Source of the DNA: an uncultured Dehalococcoidia bacterium
Lineage (GTDB): Bacteria; Chloroflexota; Dehalococcoidia; Lucifugimonadales; UBA1127
Direction of reading: 5' to 3'
Length of the DNA: 63,029 nucleotides
Assembly: GCA_913049785.1 (NCBI GenBank)
Contig: CAJWXP010000010.1
Coordinates: forward strand, 1 to 63,029
Notes under the pieces: generated by a model
Databases searched by the model: none
What the model was told of the DNA's origin: nothing
The model's input: the letters and a program-made list of their open reading frames with translations, nothing else
In this document: in pieces, positions 18,876 through 26,956 of the stretch
How the letters are laid out: every line of letters begins with the position of its first letter
How positions within the stretch are numbered: the first letter of the stretch is position 1
Position numbers and translations under genes: made by a program

Positions 18876-20591
18876 TTGAAGCGGGAAGATTTCATCATCC
18901 GATTCGCGGGCGAGGGCGGCCAAGGCATGGTTACCTCCGCAGATGGGTTAGCACAAGCAGCCTCCATGGCTGGCTTTCATGTTCAGACCTTCTCCACATT
19001 CCCCTCACAGATCCTAGGCGGTCCCACATGGACCCAGACCCGCATCTCTACCTCTCCTGTCAGAAGCTCAGGTGACGCCATAGACGTTCTGGTCTGTTTC
19101 AACCGAGAGGCCTATGACAACCACAAGAGTGAAGTCAGGGACGATGGTGTCATCATCTACAACACCGGAGATTTTGAGCTTGATTCAGACGGCAAGAGTT
19201 TCGGCCTGCCCTTTGAAGAGCTGGCAAAGTCTACTGGGAATGCCAGAGCAGAGAACATGGTTGTCATCGGGGCATTCGCGCAACTGGTGAACATGCCTCA
19301 GGAGTACCTGGACGAATTCGTCACCAAGCGGTTCACCCGAGGTCGGACAGGTGACGATGAGATCATCCGCTCCAACATTGAAGCCATGAACCTGGGCCGT
19401 GCGGAGGCTAAGTCCAGCGGATTCAGCTTGGCAGAGATGGCCGATCCGGTGAAGCCTGAATACGAACAGATCCTTATCAAGGGCAATGAAGCTGTTTCCG
19501 CCGGTGCAATGGCAGCGGGCATCAACTTCTTTGTCGGCTACCCCATCTCCCCCGCAACGCCCATCCTCATTGCAATGGAACGCAACTTGGTCGGAAAGAA
19601 CCAGTTCGCCTACCAGGCCAGTTCCGAGATTGAAGCGATCAACGCCATCATCGGCGGAAGCTATACCGGCAAGAAGGCCATGACGGCCACGTCCGGCCCA
19701 GGCCTCTCCCTCATGAGCGAGGCCATTGGAATGGCCTGGATGACAGAGATTCCCTTCGTTATAGTGAACGTCCAGCGTGGCGGCCCGGCAACGGGTTTAC
19801 CCACCAAGACAGAGCAGTCCGACTTCCAGCTTGCGCTCCACCCGGCTCACGGCGACTCAGCGCTCCCGGTCATCGCCGCTGGCACTGTCGAAGAGTGCTT
19901 CTACGCTACCGTCGCAGCGTTCAACTGGGCAGAGCGTTACCAAGGCCCCGTCATCCTGCTGAGCGAGATGATGTTGGCCGAGCGAGCGCAGAACATCCCT
20001 CGTCCGGACCTGAGCAAGCTCAAAGTCGAGAATAGGGACGTCTACAGCGGATCGGAAGGGTATCTCCGTTACGAGGCCAAGGAGATTTCCGCCATGCCAC
20101 TGCCGGGCTCCCCGGGTTCCTACATCGCCAACGCCAGTGAGCATGACCCCTACGGTGACACCACTCACCTTCCGGAGCGCCACATCCACATGATGGAGCG
20201 CCGGTTCTCCAAGCTGAAGCTGCTGGAAGATGGCGAGTACGAAAGCCAGAATACCGAAGCATCCATTGCGATTATGCCCTGGGGGGGTTCTAAGGGCCCG
20301 TCTGAAGAGGCCTACGAACTCCTGCTTGAGCATGGGCAACAGATGGCCTGGTACTACACGATGTTCCTTCACCCCCTGCCAGCCAAGATTTTGGAGGAAC
20401 TCCTGCAGAAAGATCTAGTGATCGTTCCTGAACTCAACTTTCAGGGTCAGTTTTCCAGCTACCTACGCTCCCTGGGCATCAAAGCAGAATCTATCACGCA
20501 ATACACCGGACTTCCTTTCAGTGTCGGCGACCTGACACAACGGATTGAAGAGCGCTTGGGCGCAGGAACCAAAGGAATGGTGAACGTATGA
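18876..20591 (+). CDS. korA: 2-oxoacid:ferredoxin oxidoreductase, fused gamma-alpha subunit
   Basis: A 571-residue fused subunit of a 2-oxoacid:acceptor oxidoreductase (2-oxoglutarate type most likely), which oxidatively decarboxylates 2-oxoacids to acyl-CoA with ferredoxin as electron acceptor. The gamma domain occupies about residues 1-190 (FAGEGGQGMVTSADGLAQAA, TFSTFPSQILGGPTW); the alpha domain follows with GNEAVSAGAMAAGINFFVGY, YPISPATP and GPGLSLMSEAIG. TTG 18876 is the start, with GGGAGG upstream. The ATG of the beta gene overlaps the stop. Substrate choice (2-oxoglutarate, pyruvate or branched) is inferred from the gamma-alpha fusion and not proven. Confidence 0.9.
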   Translation: MKREDFIIRFAGEGGQGMVTSADGLAQAASMAGFHVQTFSTFPSQILGGPTWTQTRISTSPVRSSGDAIDVLVCFNREAYDNHKSEVRDDGVIIYNTGDFELDSDGKSFGLPFEELAKSTGNARAENMVVIGAFAQLVNMPQEYLDEFVTKRFTRGRTGDDEIIRSNIEAMNLGRAEAKSSGFSLAEMADPVKPEYEQILIKGNEAVSAGAMAAGINFFVGYPISPATPILIAMERNLVGKNQFAYQASSEIEAINAIIGGSYTGKKAMTATSGPGLSLMSEAIGMAWMTEIPFVIVNVQRGGPATGLPTKTEQSDFQLALHPAHGDSALPVIAAGTVEECFYATVAAFNWAERYQGPVILLSEMMLAERAQNIPRPDLSKLKVENRDVYSGSEGYLRYEAKEISAMPLPGSPGSYIANASEHDPYGDTTHLPERHIHMMERRFSKLKLLEDGEYESQNTEASIAIMPWGGSKGPSEEAYELLLEHGQQMAWYYTMFLHPLPAKILEELLQKDLVIVPELNFQGQFSSYLRSLGIKAESITQYTGLPFSVGDLTQRIEERLGAGTKGMVNV

Positions 20592-21454
20592 GTAAGAAGA
20601 ATCCAGAGTACGATTTCAAGTGGTGCCCCGGCTGCGGGGACTTCGGGGTCCGCCGCGCCATTGAAATGGCCATGCAGCAGTGGATGGTCAAGACGGAGAT
20701 TCCCGTAGAGCAGAACGTGGTCGTCGCGGGCATTGGCTGCTCCGGCAACACCGTGCATCTGCTTGAAGGCCAGCAGCCCTACGGCTTCCACGGCATCCAC
20801 GGCCGTTCCCTGCCGCTGGCAATGGGCGTCAAGATGGGCAACCCGGACTTGAATGTGCTTGTGGTTGCTGGAGACGGCGACTTCCTCAGCATCGGCGGAG
20901 AGCACATCGCACCTCAGGCGGCTCGGAACCTCGACGTCTGTGTAGTTATCATGGACAATGGCGTATATGGCCTCACCAAGGGGCAGAGTTCTCCTACCAC
21001 TGAATTGGGCACAATCACATCATCGACTCCCTTCGGGAAGATAGAGACCCCTGTTCACCCGCTCAACCTGTTCATGACCCTTGGAGTGTCGTTCGTCGCT
21101 TCCAGTTTCTCCTCCAAAGTGAAGGAAATGGCTGACCTGATACTGCAAGGCATGGAGCATCCCGGCTTTGCCATTGTCCACGTCAATTCACCATGCACCA
21201 CATACAACGACACCTATAGCATACTCAAGGGCGATCCAAAGAATAATATCGCCCCGTTGGTGTATGACATTCCTGCAGAACACGATTCTGCCGACCGCGA
21301 TGCAGCCTTCGCGTTGGTACAGGCAGATGGCATCCCGCTGGGGTTGGTCTACAAGGACCCCGATTCAAGTTCATTTGAGCAACGGCTTGCCGGTACGATG
21401 ACGAACGTCAAGGCCCGGACCACAGACGATATATTCAACGCCCTCGTCATCTAG
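20588..21454 (+). CDS. korB: 2-oxoacid:ferredoxin oxidoreductase beta subunit
   Basis: The 288-residue thiamine diphosphate-binding beta subunit partner of the preceding gene. It starts with the [4Fe-4S] cysteine pair in FKWCPGCGDFGVRRA, a further cysteine in VAGIGCSGN, the diphosphate/Mg motif AGDGDFLSIGGEHIAPQAARN and MDNGVYGLTKGQ, ending with the pterin-like C-terminal helix. The start overlaps korA by ATGA, indicating translational coupling. A strong terminator follows 27 bases after the stop. Both subunits together make a complete enzyme; a separate ferredoxin is not in the window. Confidence 0.92.
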   Translation: MSKKNPEYDFKWCPGCGDFGVRRAIEMAMQQWMVKTEIPVEQNVVVAGIGCSGNTVHLLEGQQPYGFHGIHGRSLPLAMGVKMGNPDLNVLVVAGDGDFLSIGGEHIAPQAARNLDVCVVIMDNGVYGLTKGQSSPTTELGTITSSTPFGKIETPVHPLNLFMTLGVSFVASSFSSKVKEMADLILQGMEHPGFAIVHVNSPCTTYNDTYSILKGDPKNNIAPLVYDIPAEHDSADRDAAFALVQADGIPLGLVYKDPDSSSFEQRLAGTMTNVKARTTDDIFNALVI

Positions 21455-21480
21455 CTCCAACCACTATCGAAAGATAAAAT

Positions 21481-21508
21481 GAACGCCCCGAATGGGGCGT
21501 TCATTTTT
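21481..21508 (+). terminator. Intrinsic terminator after korAB
   Basis: Stem GAACGCCCC/GGGGCGTTC with loop GAAT, followed by ATTTTTT. Confidence 0.9.
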
Positions 21509-21591
21509 TGTCATGGGACCCGAGCTGTTATTAGCTCTGCGTTGTCACGTAACCCTGGAGGTACTTGCGTAGGATAAGTGAGTAGGAGTCT

Positions 21592-21861
21592 ATGTTTAAA
21601 CTTCGTTTTTGGCCATTCAAGTCTGACGATTGCGTGGATTGCCTTGATGTTAAGAAAATGGCCTCATCGTACATCGAACAAGACGGGGACATCTCTCAAG
21701 AGATGATCGACGAGCTTACGCTGCACATGGACGACTGCCAGCCCTGCGGCGCTTTTGTCCAGTCCCTTCGCGCGGCAATCGAAGGGCTCAAAGACCTGCC
21801 CAAGGAGAAAGCTCCTGAAAGGCTGAAAGAAGAACTCAGGAAACTCGTGAACTCCGAGTAG
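21592..21861 (+). CDS. Soluble zinc-finger (anti-sigma HC2-like) protein
   Basis: An 89-residue protein with the zinc-binding anti-sigma pattern H-x3-C-x2-C (LHMDDCQPCGAF, about residues 44-53), preceded by a second pair of cysteines (DDCVDCLDVK) near residue 13 and followed by a charged helix (LKDLPKEKAPERLKEELRKL). The zf-HC2 domain of ZAS anti-sigma factors usually precedes a transmembrane helix, which is absent here, and no sigma factor gene adjoins it. It lies between two terminators, so it is its own transcript. Anti-sigma activity is only a suggestion. Confidence 0.65.
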   Translation: MFKLRFWPFKSDDCVDCLDVKKMASSYIEQDGDISQEMIDELTLHMDDCQPCGAFVQSLRAAIEGLKDLPKEKAPERLKEELRKLVNSE

Positions 21862-21886
21862 ACCACCTCCACCTTTGATAACGTAG

Positions 21887-21919
21887 AAAGGGTTTCCCAA
21901 TTGGGAAACCCTTTCTTTT
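21887..21919 (+). terminator. Terminator after the zinc-finger gene
   Basis: Perfect stem GAAAGGGTTTCCC/GGGAAACCCTTTC with loop AATT, then TTTTT on the plus strand. Confidence 0.88.
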
Positions 21920-21936
21920 TCACTTCAATGATTCGT

Positions 21937-22398
21937 CTACGCTTCCGATGCGTATTTGGAAGGGCATTTCACAATGATCTGATCCGCGAGGAAGATGCCG
22001 TCAGTGCTGTATCTACCCTCTGCGATAATCTCAGAATGGTCGTTAAAGAAGAGGTCAGGGACAACGCCATCAAAGCTGGCGTTCATGGTGAATTTGCCAC
22101 CCTCATCTGCGAGGGAGAAGCTTGCGAGAGTTCCCTGAGGGTCGCGTAAAAAGCTGCCGGGTACCAATTTGCCTGATACTCGGTTCTGCTCTCCGTAGGC
22201 GGCGCTTCCTCTGTCCTGAAGCTCATCTACCGTGAGGTAGTAGACCGTTGAGCCCTGGAACGCCAGGAAAGCGAAGTACGCCATTGCTGCGAAGAACAAC
22301 ACTCCACCGAAAATGAGCCGTCCACGGCCCCGAAACAGGGAAGGGTTTTCCTCGAGTATGTCGTCGTCGTCGAAGGCAGCGTTGTCTGAAGATTCCAT
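21937..22398 (-). CDS. CcmE-like heme chaperone, cysteine variant
   Basis: A 153-residue protein with an acidic N-terminal tail, one transmembrane helix (about residues 30-50) and a periplasmic OB-fold domain typical of the cytochrome c maturation heme chaperone CcmE: TVDELQDRG, NRVSGKLVPGSF and FNDHSEIIAEGRYSTDGIF. The C-terminal heme-binding histidine motif (H-x3-Y) of the common form is replaced by KCPSKY, that is C-x3-Y, as reported for cysteine-type CcmE in sulfate reducers and archaea. Start ATG 22398 has an AGGTGG site. No other ccm gene is adjacent, so the assignment rests on the domain alone. Confidence 0.75.
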   Translation of the reverse strand: MESSDNAAFDDDDILEENPSLFRGRGRLIFGGVLFFAAMAYFAFLAFQGSTVYYLTVDELQDRGSAAYGEQNRVSGKLVPGSFLRDPQGTLASFSLADEGGKFTMNASFDGVVPDLFFNDHSEIIAEGRYSTDGIFLADQIIVKCPSKYASEA

Positions 22399-22509
22399 TA
22401 TTCCACCTAGGGAAAGTATATCCGGTAGCTGACAGAGTCGCAATGAGTTGAGTCTACTGTGCCGCCTTCTATCGCTCTATACGCGATAGACACAAAATGG
22501 TTCTAGCCG

Positions 22510-23076
22510 CTACACCGCATCGAAGGGAACACCCCATAATGCGTACCACTGATCCAGCTTCTTTTCCATGGGAAGTAACTTACTGATCCTGCCAGAGAGG
22601 TCTATCTCTGTTTTGTTGTCCCTATGCTGGCCGTCCGGGCCCGGGACAAAGGGGTAGAACGTGCCGCGTTTGTAGGTGTATATCCACTCCACGGACTTTC
22701 CCTCATAGGTGAAGGGGAAGACAGCGGCCAGCAACTGGTCTCGGCATCCGTGTTCGTTGAAGCTCTGTCCAACGGCATAGACCGCCATTGCCAGGTCTTC
22801 AAACTGATCGTCCGCCATGATAATCCACCGGTAGCCATAATCGTCCGTGACGATGTTGTACTTGGTGCCGGTCATCTTCTCCCCAGCGGCCAGAAGCTGT
22901 CGCATCTCGTGCTCCAGATTAGAGAAGAACTCGCTGTTGTCCGGCTTGAAGGTGAGACCAACCTTGCCCGTGGTGAACATCTGGTGAGTGGAGGAGAGGG
23001 TTTGTTCCGCCACAGCGATGGCCAGAATAGCATCGTCAGACTTAGCGGCGCCCTTGCCTTTGCGGAAGAGAGCCAC
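22510..23076 (-). CDS. PspA-associated protein PspAB-like
   Basis: A 188-residue protein of the PspAB type, usually encoded beside HtpX or PspA in Actinobacteria, Chloroflexota and Archaea. Characteristic segments are DAILAIAVAEQTLSS, VGLTFKPDNSEFF, TDDYGYRWIIMADDQFEDL and FPFTYEGKSVEWIYTYKRGT. GTG 23076 overlaps the htpX stop by one base, implying translational coupling and a shared membrane-stress role. The molecular function of PspAB is not established. Confidence 0.82.
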   Translation of the reverse strand: MALFRKGKGAAKSDDAILAIAVAEQTLSSTHQMFTTGKVGLTFKPDNSEFFSNLEHEMRQLLAAGEKMTGTKYNIVTDDYGYRWIIMADDQFEDLAMAVYAVGQSFNEHGCRDQLLAAVFPFTYEGKSVEWIYTYKRGTFYPFVPGPDGQHRDNKTEIDLSGRISKLLPMEKKLDQWYALWGVPFDAV

Positions 23077-23999
23077 TAGCGACCTCGCTCCATCTGGGTC
23101 TCGATTTCACGCAATTTCGCAATACGCTTCTCCATTGGAGGGTGGGACGCGAAGAGGCCCGCAAATTTCTCTCCCTTTAACGCCGAGACGATGAAGAAGG
23201 CGTTGGCCGTCTCCACCTTACGGAGGTCATCAGTGGGTATTTTTGCAATAATGCCGGATATCTTCTCAAGGGCTGATGCCAGCTTGGATGGAGCCCCGGT
23301 GAGCATTGCTGCTCCACGGTCTGCGGCGAACTCCCGGTATCGTGACAACGCCAGGATGAGCAGCGTTGCCAGGAAGTAGACCAGGATGGACACGAAGTAC
23401 GCCATCATCAAGGCGCCGGCAGCGCTGTTCCCGTGGCTTCTGTGCCTGCCCATACCACCAAAGAGGGTCATCCACATCAGCATGTTCATCAGCATGGCCG
23501 CCACGGTGGCGAAGAAGCTTGCCAGCATCATTGCGCGGACATCGCCGTTCTTGATGTGGCTCAGCTCGTGGGCGATAACGCCCTCAAGCTCGTCATCGTC
23601 CAACCGACGGACTAGTCCGTCTGTGACACAGACCATGGCGTTCTTCTGGTTCCTTCCGGAAGCGAAGGCGTTGGGAACATCGGTCATGGCAAGGCCCACT
23701 TTTGGCTTGGGCATATCTGCGATTGCAACCAGCTTATCAACGATGGCGTGGAGTTTGGGTTGCTCCTCCGCAGTCACTATTTTGGCACGCATTGACCGGA
23801 GGACCATTTTTTCAGACCCGAACCACTGGAACAGGAACAATGCCCCGGCAATGATCGTGACAAGGACTATCGGCACACCCAGAGCCATCATCACGGTCAC
23901 AAAGAACAGATACAGCGCTGCCAGCATGAACATCACCAGGTACATCCGTATGGTGAGCGATGTGTCTTTGCCGTAGGTCCATCGTGGATTCATACTCAT
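23076..23999 (-). CDS. htpX: Zinc metalloprotease HtpX
   Basis: A 307-residue M48-family membrane protease that degrades damaged membrane proteins. It has two N-terminal transmembrane helices (about residues 18-58), the zinc motif HELSH in GVIAHELSHIKNGD, further membrane helices around 165-220, and the third ligand helix with REFAADRGAAMLTG. The initial ATG is backed by a GGGAGA site at fitting distance. It leads a two-gene operon with the PspAB-like gene, a conserved pairing. Stress control is family knowledge; no operator is visible. Confidence 0.93.
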   Translation of the reverse strand: MSMNPRWTYGKDTSLTIRMYLVMFMLAALYLFFVTVMMALGVPIVLVTIIAGALFLFQWFGSEKMVLRSMRAKIVTAEEQPKLHAIVDKLVAIADMPKPKVGLAMTDVPNAFASGRNQKNAMVCVTDGLVRRLDDDELEGVIAHELSHIKNGDVRAMMLASFFATVAAMLMNMLMWMTLFGGMGRHRSHGNSAAGALMMAYFVSILVYFLATLLILALSRYREFAADRGAAMLTGAPSKLASALEKISGIIAKIPTDDLRKVETANAFFIVSALKGEKFAGLFASHPPMEKRIAKLREIETQMERGR

Positions 24000-24092
24000 T
24001 CTTGTCTCCCGTCCCCTATCCCGCCTCAGGGGTACAGTGATTATACTTCAACGCCTGTAGGGCGGTTTCAAATCCATATGGTGGTAAGCAGG

Positions 24093-24536
24093 CTATGTCC
24101 CCTGTGGGAGTTGTATCGTCGCGCCGAGCTGTTGGAGCAGGCCAAGGTCGTCGTCGCTGACCATGCTGCTGGCAATCTTGCCGCCCCTGATGACCAGTAT
24201 CGCGATGATGTCGCACTCGAAGGAGTTCCCGGTGGGCGGTATCCCCATGAACTCTCGTGTACCTTTGTGGGTGCCGGTCGCCCTCATCCGGTTCACCACC
24301 GTATCTCCCTCGGCTATCTGATCGATGATGGTGAAGGTAGCGTCAGGGAAGGCCTCCTTGAAGCGCGTGATAACCCCTTTTTGCACGTCAGGCGTGATGG
24401 GCGCACCGTAGATCTGCCTGCCACCCATCCTGACGTAGCCGGGGGCCAGCAACTCGTCTATCAAATCCAGGTTCGTCTCGTTCCAGACCTCCAGGAAGTA
24501 GCGACGTGCTACAGCTTTGTTCTCTTCGATGCTCAT
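24093..24536 (-). CDS. SnoaL-like ester-cyclase/NTF2-fold protein
   Basis: A 147-residue NTF2-fold protein of the SnoaL-like ester cyclase type. It shows ENKAVARRYFLEVWNETNLD, FKEAFPDATFTIIDQIAEGD, TVVNRMRATGTHKGTREFMG and a final LLQQLGATIQLP, the standard succession of this family. ATG 24536 is chosen as the family-like start (MSIEEN); the frame extends upstream only by running antisense through the EamA gene. It is one of three SnoaL-type genes in the window. The substrate is unknown. Confidence 0.85.
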   Translation of the reverse strand: MSIEENKAVARRYFLEVWNETNLDLIDELLAPGYVRMGGRQIYGAPITPDVQKGVITRFKEAFPDATFTIIDQIAEGDTVVNRMRATGTHKGTREFMGIPPTGNSFECDIIAILVIRGGKIASSMVSDDDLGLLQQLGATIQLPQGT

Positions 24537-24544
24537 ACCTACTC

Positions 24545-25000
24545 CTATGCGTTGCGACCAAGACTGATGATGATGACGCCCACAACCACCAGGAGCGCTC
24601 CCCCCAGGATGCGGGGTGTCAGCCGCTCCATGTTCCGAATGAATATCTGCCCGAACAGGATTGCCGTCAATGGGTTCACGGCGATCATGGGCGCTACAAC
24701 GACCACGGGCGCTTTGGACATGGCCAGGAACATCAGGGCGATGCCACCCCCTGCCGCCAACCCGGACAACCCTGCCCAAACAAACGAGCGACGAGAGGCC
24801 TTGCGGTCACGGGTCATGTCCTTCGCCGAGATGGCCCCCAATACCAGCATCCCGAAGATCATGCCGATGCTGGAGCCCACCAACGCTGGCACGTCCTCCA
24901 CCACCTGCTTGGCGAGCACAAGGCTGGCGCCGTACGAGACGGATGCCCCGGTGGCCAGGAGGTAGCCGATGATGTTCGAGCGACCTGTCTCGGTTGTCAT
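24545..25000 (-). CDS. Single-domain EamA transporter subunit (second of pair)
   Basis: A 151-residue membrane protein with one EamA (DMT) repeat of about five transmembrane helices, starting NIIGYLLATGASVSYGASL and ending with the repeat hallmark PRILGGALLVVVGVIIISLG. Conventional EamA transporters carry two repeats in one chain of about 300 residues (compare the 328-residue example at 41840-42826). Here the two repeats are two genes overlapping by four bases, so they probably make a heterodimer. The substrate is unknown. Confidence 0.85.
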   Translation of the reverse strand: MTTETGRSNIIGYLLATGASVSYGASLVLAKQVVEDVPALVGSSIGMIFGMLVLGAISAKDMTRDRKASRRSFVWAGLSGLAAGGGIALMFLAMSKAPVVVVAPMIAVNPLTAILFGQIFIRNMERLTPRILGGALLVVVGVIIISLGRNA

Positions 25001-25422
25001 CGGCGCTCCGTCACGATCATCAACACGCCAGCCATTACGACCAGCGTCCCCAGGATTATGAAGGCGTTTACGCTCTCGTCCAAGAAGATAACCGCCAATA
25101 TAAGCGCAAATATCGGCGACGAGGCAACGATGGGTATCGCCCTGTTCAAGCCTATGCGGCTGATACTCGAGTAGTTCAAGAAGCGCCCGGTGAGGAAGTT
25201 AGCCATCCCGTAAAAGAAGATGGTAAGCATGACGCCACCGGTGATACCAGTCACATCGTCCCAGTGCAGTATCAGGGCCAGTGGGAAGAGTAGGAGCAAC
25301 CCGATGAAAAGGGAGAACACCGAGACCGTGGTAGGACGCATACCCTGTAGGGCTAAGCGGACCCAGACGTTTCCCATTCCCCAGATAAGCGCCGCTGCCA
25401 GCGCAAGGAGGATTCCCGTCAT
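24997..25422 (-). CDS. Single-domain EamA transporter subunit (first of pair)
   Basis: A 141-residue membrane protein with one EamA repeat: LLALAALIWGMGNVWVRLAL at the N-terminus and FIILGTLVVMAGVLMIV at the end. Its stop overlaps the next EamA gene by ATGA, and its own ATG overlaps the purQ stop, so purQ, this gene and the following one are in one tightly coupled leftward operon. The pair probably assembles into the equivalent of one ten-helix drug/metabolite transporter. A nucleobase-related substrate because of purQ would be speculation. Confidence 0.85.
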   Translation of the reverse strand: MTGILLALAAALIWGMGNVWVRLALQGMRPTTVSVFSLFIGLLLLFPLALILHWDDVTGITGGVMLTIFFYGMANFLTGRFLNYSSISRIGLNRAIPIVASSPIFALILAVIFLDESVNAFIILGTLVVMAGVLMIVTERR

Positions 25423-26123
25423 CCGGTAGCGCCGGTGAGCCGTGTGCCAAGGATGGACTGGAACAGCTTTAGGCCGTCATCACCGCCAAGGAGGGATGTG
25501 CAGGCCCGTTCCGGGTGGGGCATCATGCCCATCACATTGCCCTTCTTATTGATGATCCCTGCAATGTTGTTGAAAGAGCCGTTGGGGTTGGACTCCTGGG
25601 TGGGGACGCCATCAGCATCGCAGTAGCGGAAGACCACTTGGTTGTTCAGTTCCAAATCGACCAGATCCACCGGCGATGCGTAGTAGCGGCCTTCGCCGTG
25701 AGATACGGGGATGTACAGGGGTTGGCCCTGCTCGCAAGCCGAAGTGAACGCAGTATCCGTGTTCTCCACCCGCAGGTAGTTCCACTGGCACCGGAACTCC
25801 AGGTGGTCATTGCGGAGGAGCGCTCCCGGCAGCAGCCCGGACTCACACAGTATCTGGAAGCCGTTGCAGCTCCCGAACACCAGCCCGCCCGCCTCGGCGT
25901 AGGTCACCACGGACTCCATGACCGGTGATAGGCTGGCGATGGCACCAGTACGCAGATAATCGCCATAGGCAAACCCGCCAGGGAGCACAATACAATCGAA
26001 CCGACTCAGGTCGCGGTTTTTGTGCCAGACGTACTCCACGTCCTGTTCCAGCACATCGCCCAGTGCGATACCGAAGTCACGGTCGCTCCAGGTGCCAGGG
26101 AATACCACTACGCCAAATCGCAT
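25419..26123 (-). CDS. purQ: Phosphoribosylformylglycinamidine synthase subunit PurQ
   Basis: A 234-residue class I glutamine amidotransferase subunit of FGAM synthase, purine biosynthesis step 4. The nucleophile elbow is FGSCNGFQILCESGLLPGAL, the N-terminal strand FGVVVFPGTWSDRD and the His-Glu pair of the triad GMMPHPERA. Usual partners PurS and PurL are not adjacent; instead two EamA genes follow with four-base overlap. An intrinsic terminator just upstream separates it from the YqeY/S21 unit, so it has its own promoter. Confidence 0.94.
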   Translation of the reverse strand: MRFGVVVFPGTWSDRDFGIALGDVLEQDVEYVWHKNRDLSRFDCIVLPGGFAYGDYLRTGAIASLSPVMESVVTYAEAGGLVFGSCNGFQILCESGLLPGALLRNDHLEFRCQWNYLRVENTDTAFTSACEQGQPLYIPVSHGEGRYYASPVDLVDLELNNQVVFRYCDADGVPTQESNPNGSFNNIAGIINKKGNVMGMMPHPERACTSLLGGDDGLKLFQSILGTRLTGATG

Positions 26124-26137
26124 ACATTCCTCTTGAA

Positions 26138-26171
26138 TAAAAAACCCCCAACCATCGTATCGGCTGGGGTT
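26138..26171 (-). terminator. Leftward terminator after the rpsU-yqeY unit
   Basis: On the minus strand the stem ACCCCAGCC/GGTTGGGGGT (with one G-U or bulge) is followed by a run of T (plus-strand AAAAAA at 26139-26144). Confidence 0.7.
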
Positions 26172-26198
26172 GCGTTGTTCAGATATCCACCCTCGCGA

Positions 26199-26645
26199 TT
26201 AAGCTCCAAGAAGCTCCGTCACCGTCGAGTTCACTAGGGTCCCGTCTGCCTGCCCTTTGAGCTGCTGCATCAACGGGCCCATGACCTTGCCCTTATCGCC
26301 GGGGCCTGTCGCCCCAACTTTGGCGATGATCTCCCGGGCTGCAGCCTCAACTTCATCTTTGCCCATCTGGGTGGGGAGATACGATTCAATGATGGCCAGC
26401 TCCGCGGTCTCCTGGGCTTCAGCTTCAGCGCGACCTACAGCGTGAAAGGCCTCAATGCTGTCTTTGCGTTGCTTGGCTTGCTGCTGGAGGGCGACTATCT
26501 CTTCCGCATCGTCCAGGGTCTTGCCCTTGGCCTTCTCTGCGTAAGCAATAGCGTTCAGAGCCATTCTGACGGTGTCTCTTCGGAGTATGTCTCCGGAGCG
26601 CATCGCCGACTTCATGTCCTCTGTCAGCTGCTCCCTAAGGCTCAT
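26199..26645 (-). CDS. yqeY: GatB/YqeY domain protein
   Basis: A 148-residue stand-alone YqeY protein, related to the tail domain of the GatB subunit of aspartyl/glutamyl-tRNA amidotransferase. Family features are LREQLTEDMKSAMRSGD, RRDTVRMALNAIAYAEKAKG, ESYLPTQMGKDEVEAAAREI and GDKGKVMGPLMQQLKGQADG. It follows rpsU by 12 bases in a widely conserved rpsU-yqeY pair. The cellular role remains uncertain; tRNA binding is inferred from GatB. Confidence 0.92.
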   Translation of the reverse strand: MSLREQLTEDMKSAMRSGDILRRDTVRMALNAIAYAEKAKGKTLDDAEEIVALQQQAKQRKDSIEAFHAVGRAEAEAQETAELAIIESYLPTQMGKDEVEAAAREIIAKVGATGPGDKGKVMGPLMQQLKGQADGTLVNSTVTELLGA

Positions 26646-26657
26646 ACGTTTAGCCGA

Positions 26658-26840
26658 CTACGAGTTCTTGCGACTCTTGCGGCGTTTGGCGGCTTCTTTC
26701 TTCTTGCGCGTCACACTGGGCGGCTCGAAGTGGGCCCGGCGTCGTGCCTCCGAAAGGATACCGTCCTGCTGCACGCGCTTGTTAAAGCGGCGGAGCATGC
26801 TCTCGAAGGTCTCGCCTTCCATCTGGTGTACTTCAGACAA
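26658..26840 (-). CDS. rpsU: Small ribosomal subunit protein bS21
   Basis: A 60-residue S21 protein: EGETFESMLRRFNKRVQQDG near the start is the diagnostic segment, and the C-terminus is extremely basic (RKKKEAAKRRKSRK). It is followed by yqeY. Length and composition are typical for bS21. The arrangement rpsU-yqeY is common in bacteria. Confidence 0.95.
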   Translation of the reverse strand: MSEVHQMEGETFESMLRRFNKRVQQDGILSEARRRAHFEPPSVTRKKKEAAKRRKSRKNS

Positions 26841-26956
26841 TCCATTACCTCACAGGCATAGCTTGGAAATCACCCCAAATTATAGGAGTTCTCCCTATGG
26901 AGTGTCAAGGTGCGCGCCTTGGCAGTCAAAGGGGCAGAGCCTATAGTATTCAGTAT

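Noticed and set aside
24537-24779. Upstream extension of the SnoaL gene
   Set aside because: It runs through the EamA gene in another frame; the family start is ATG 24536.
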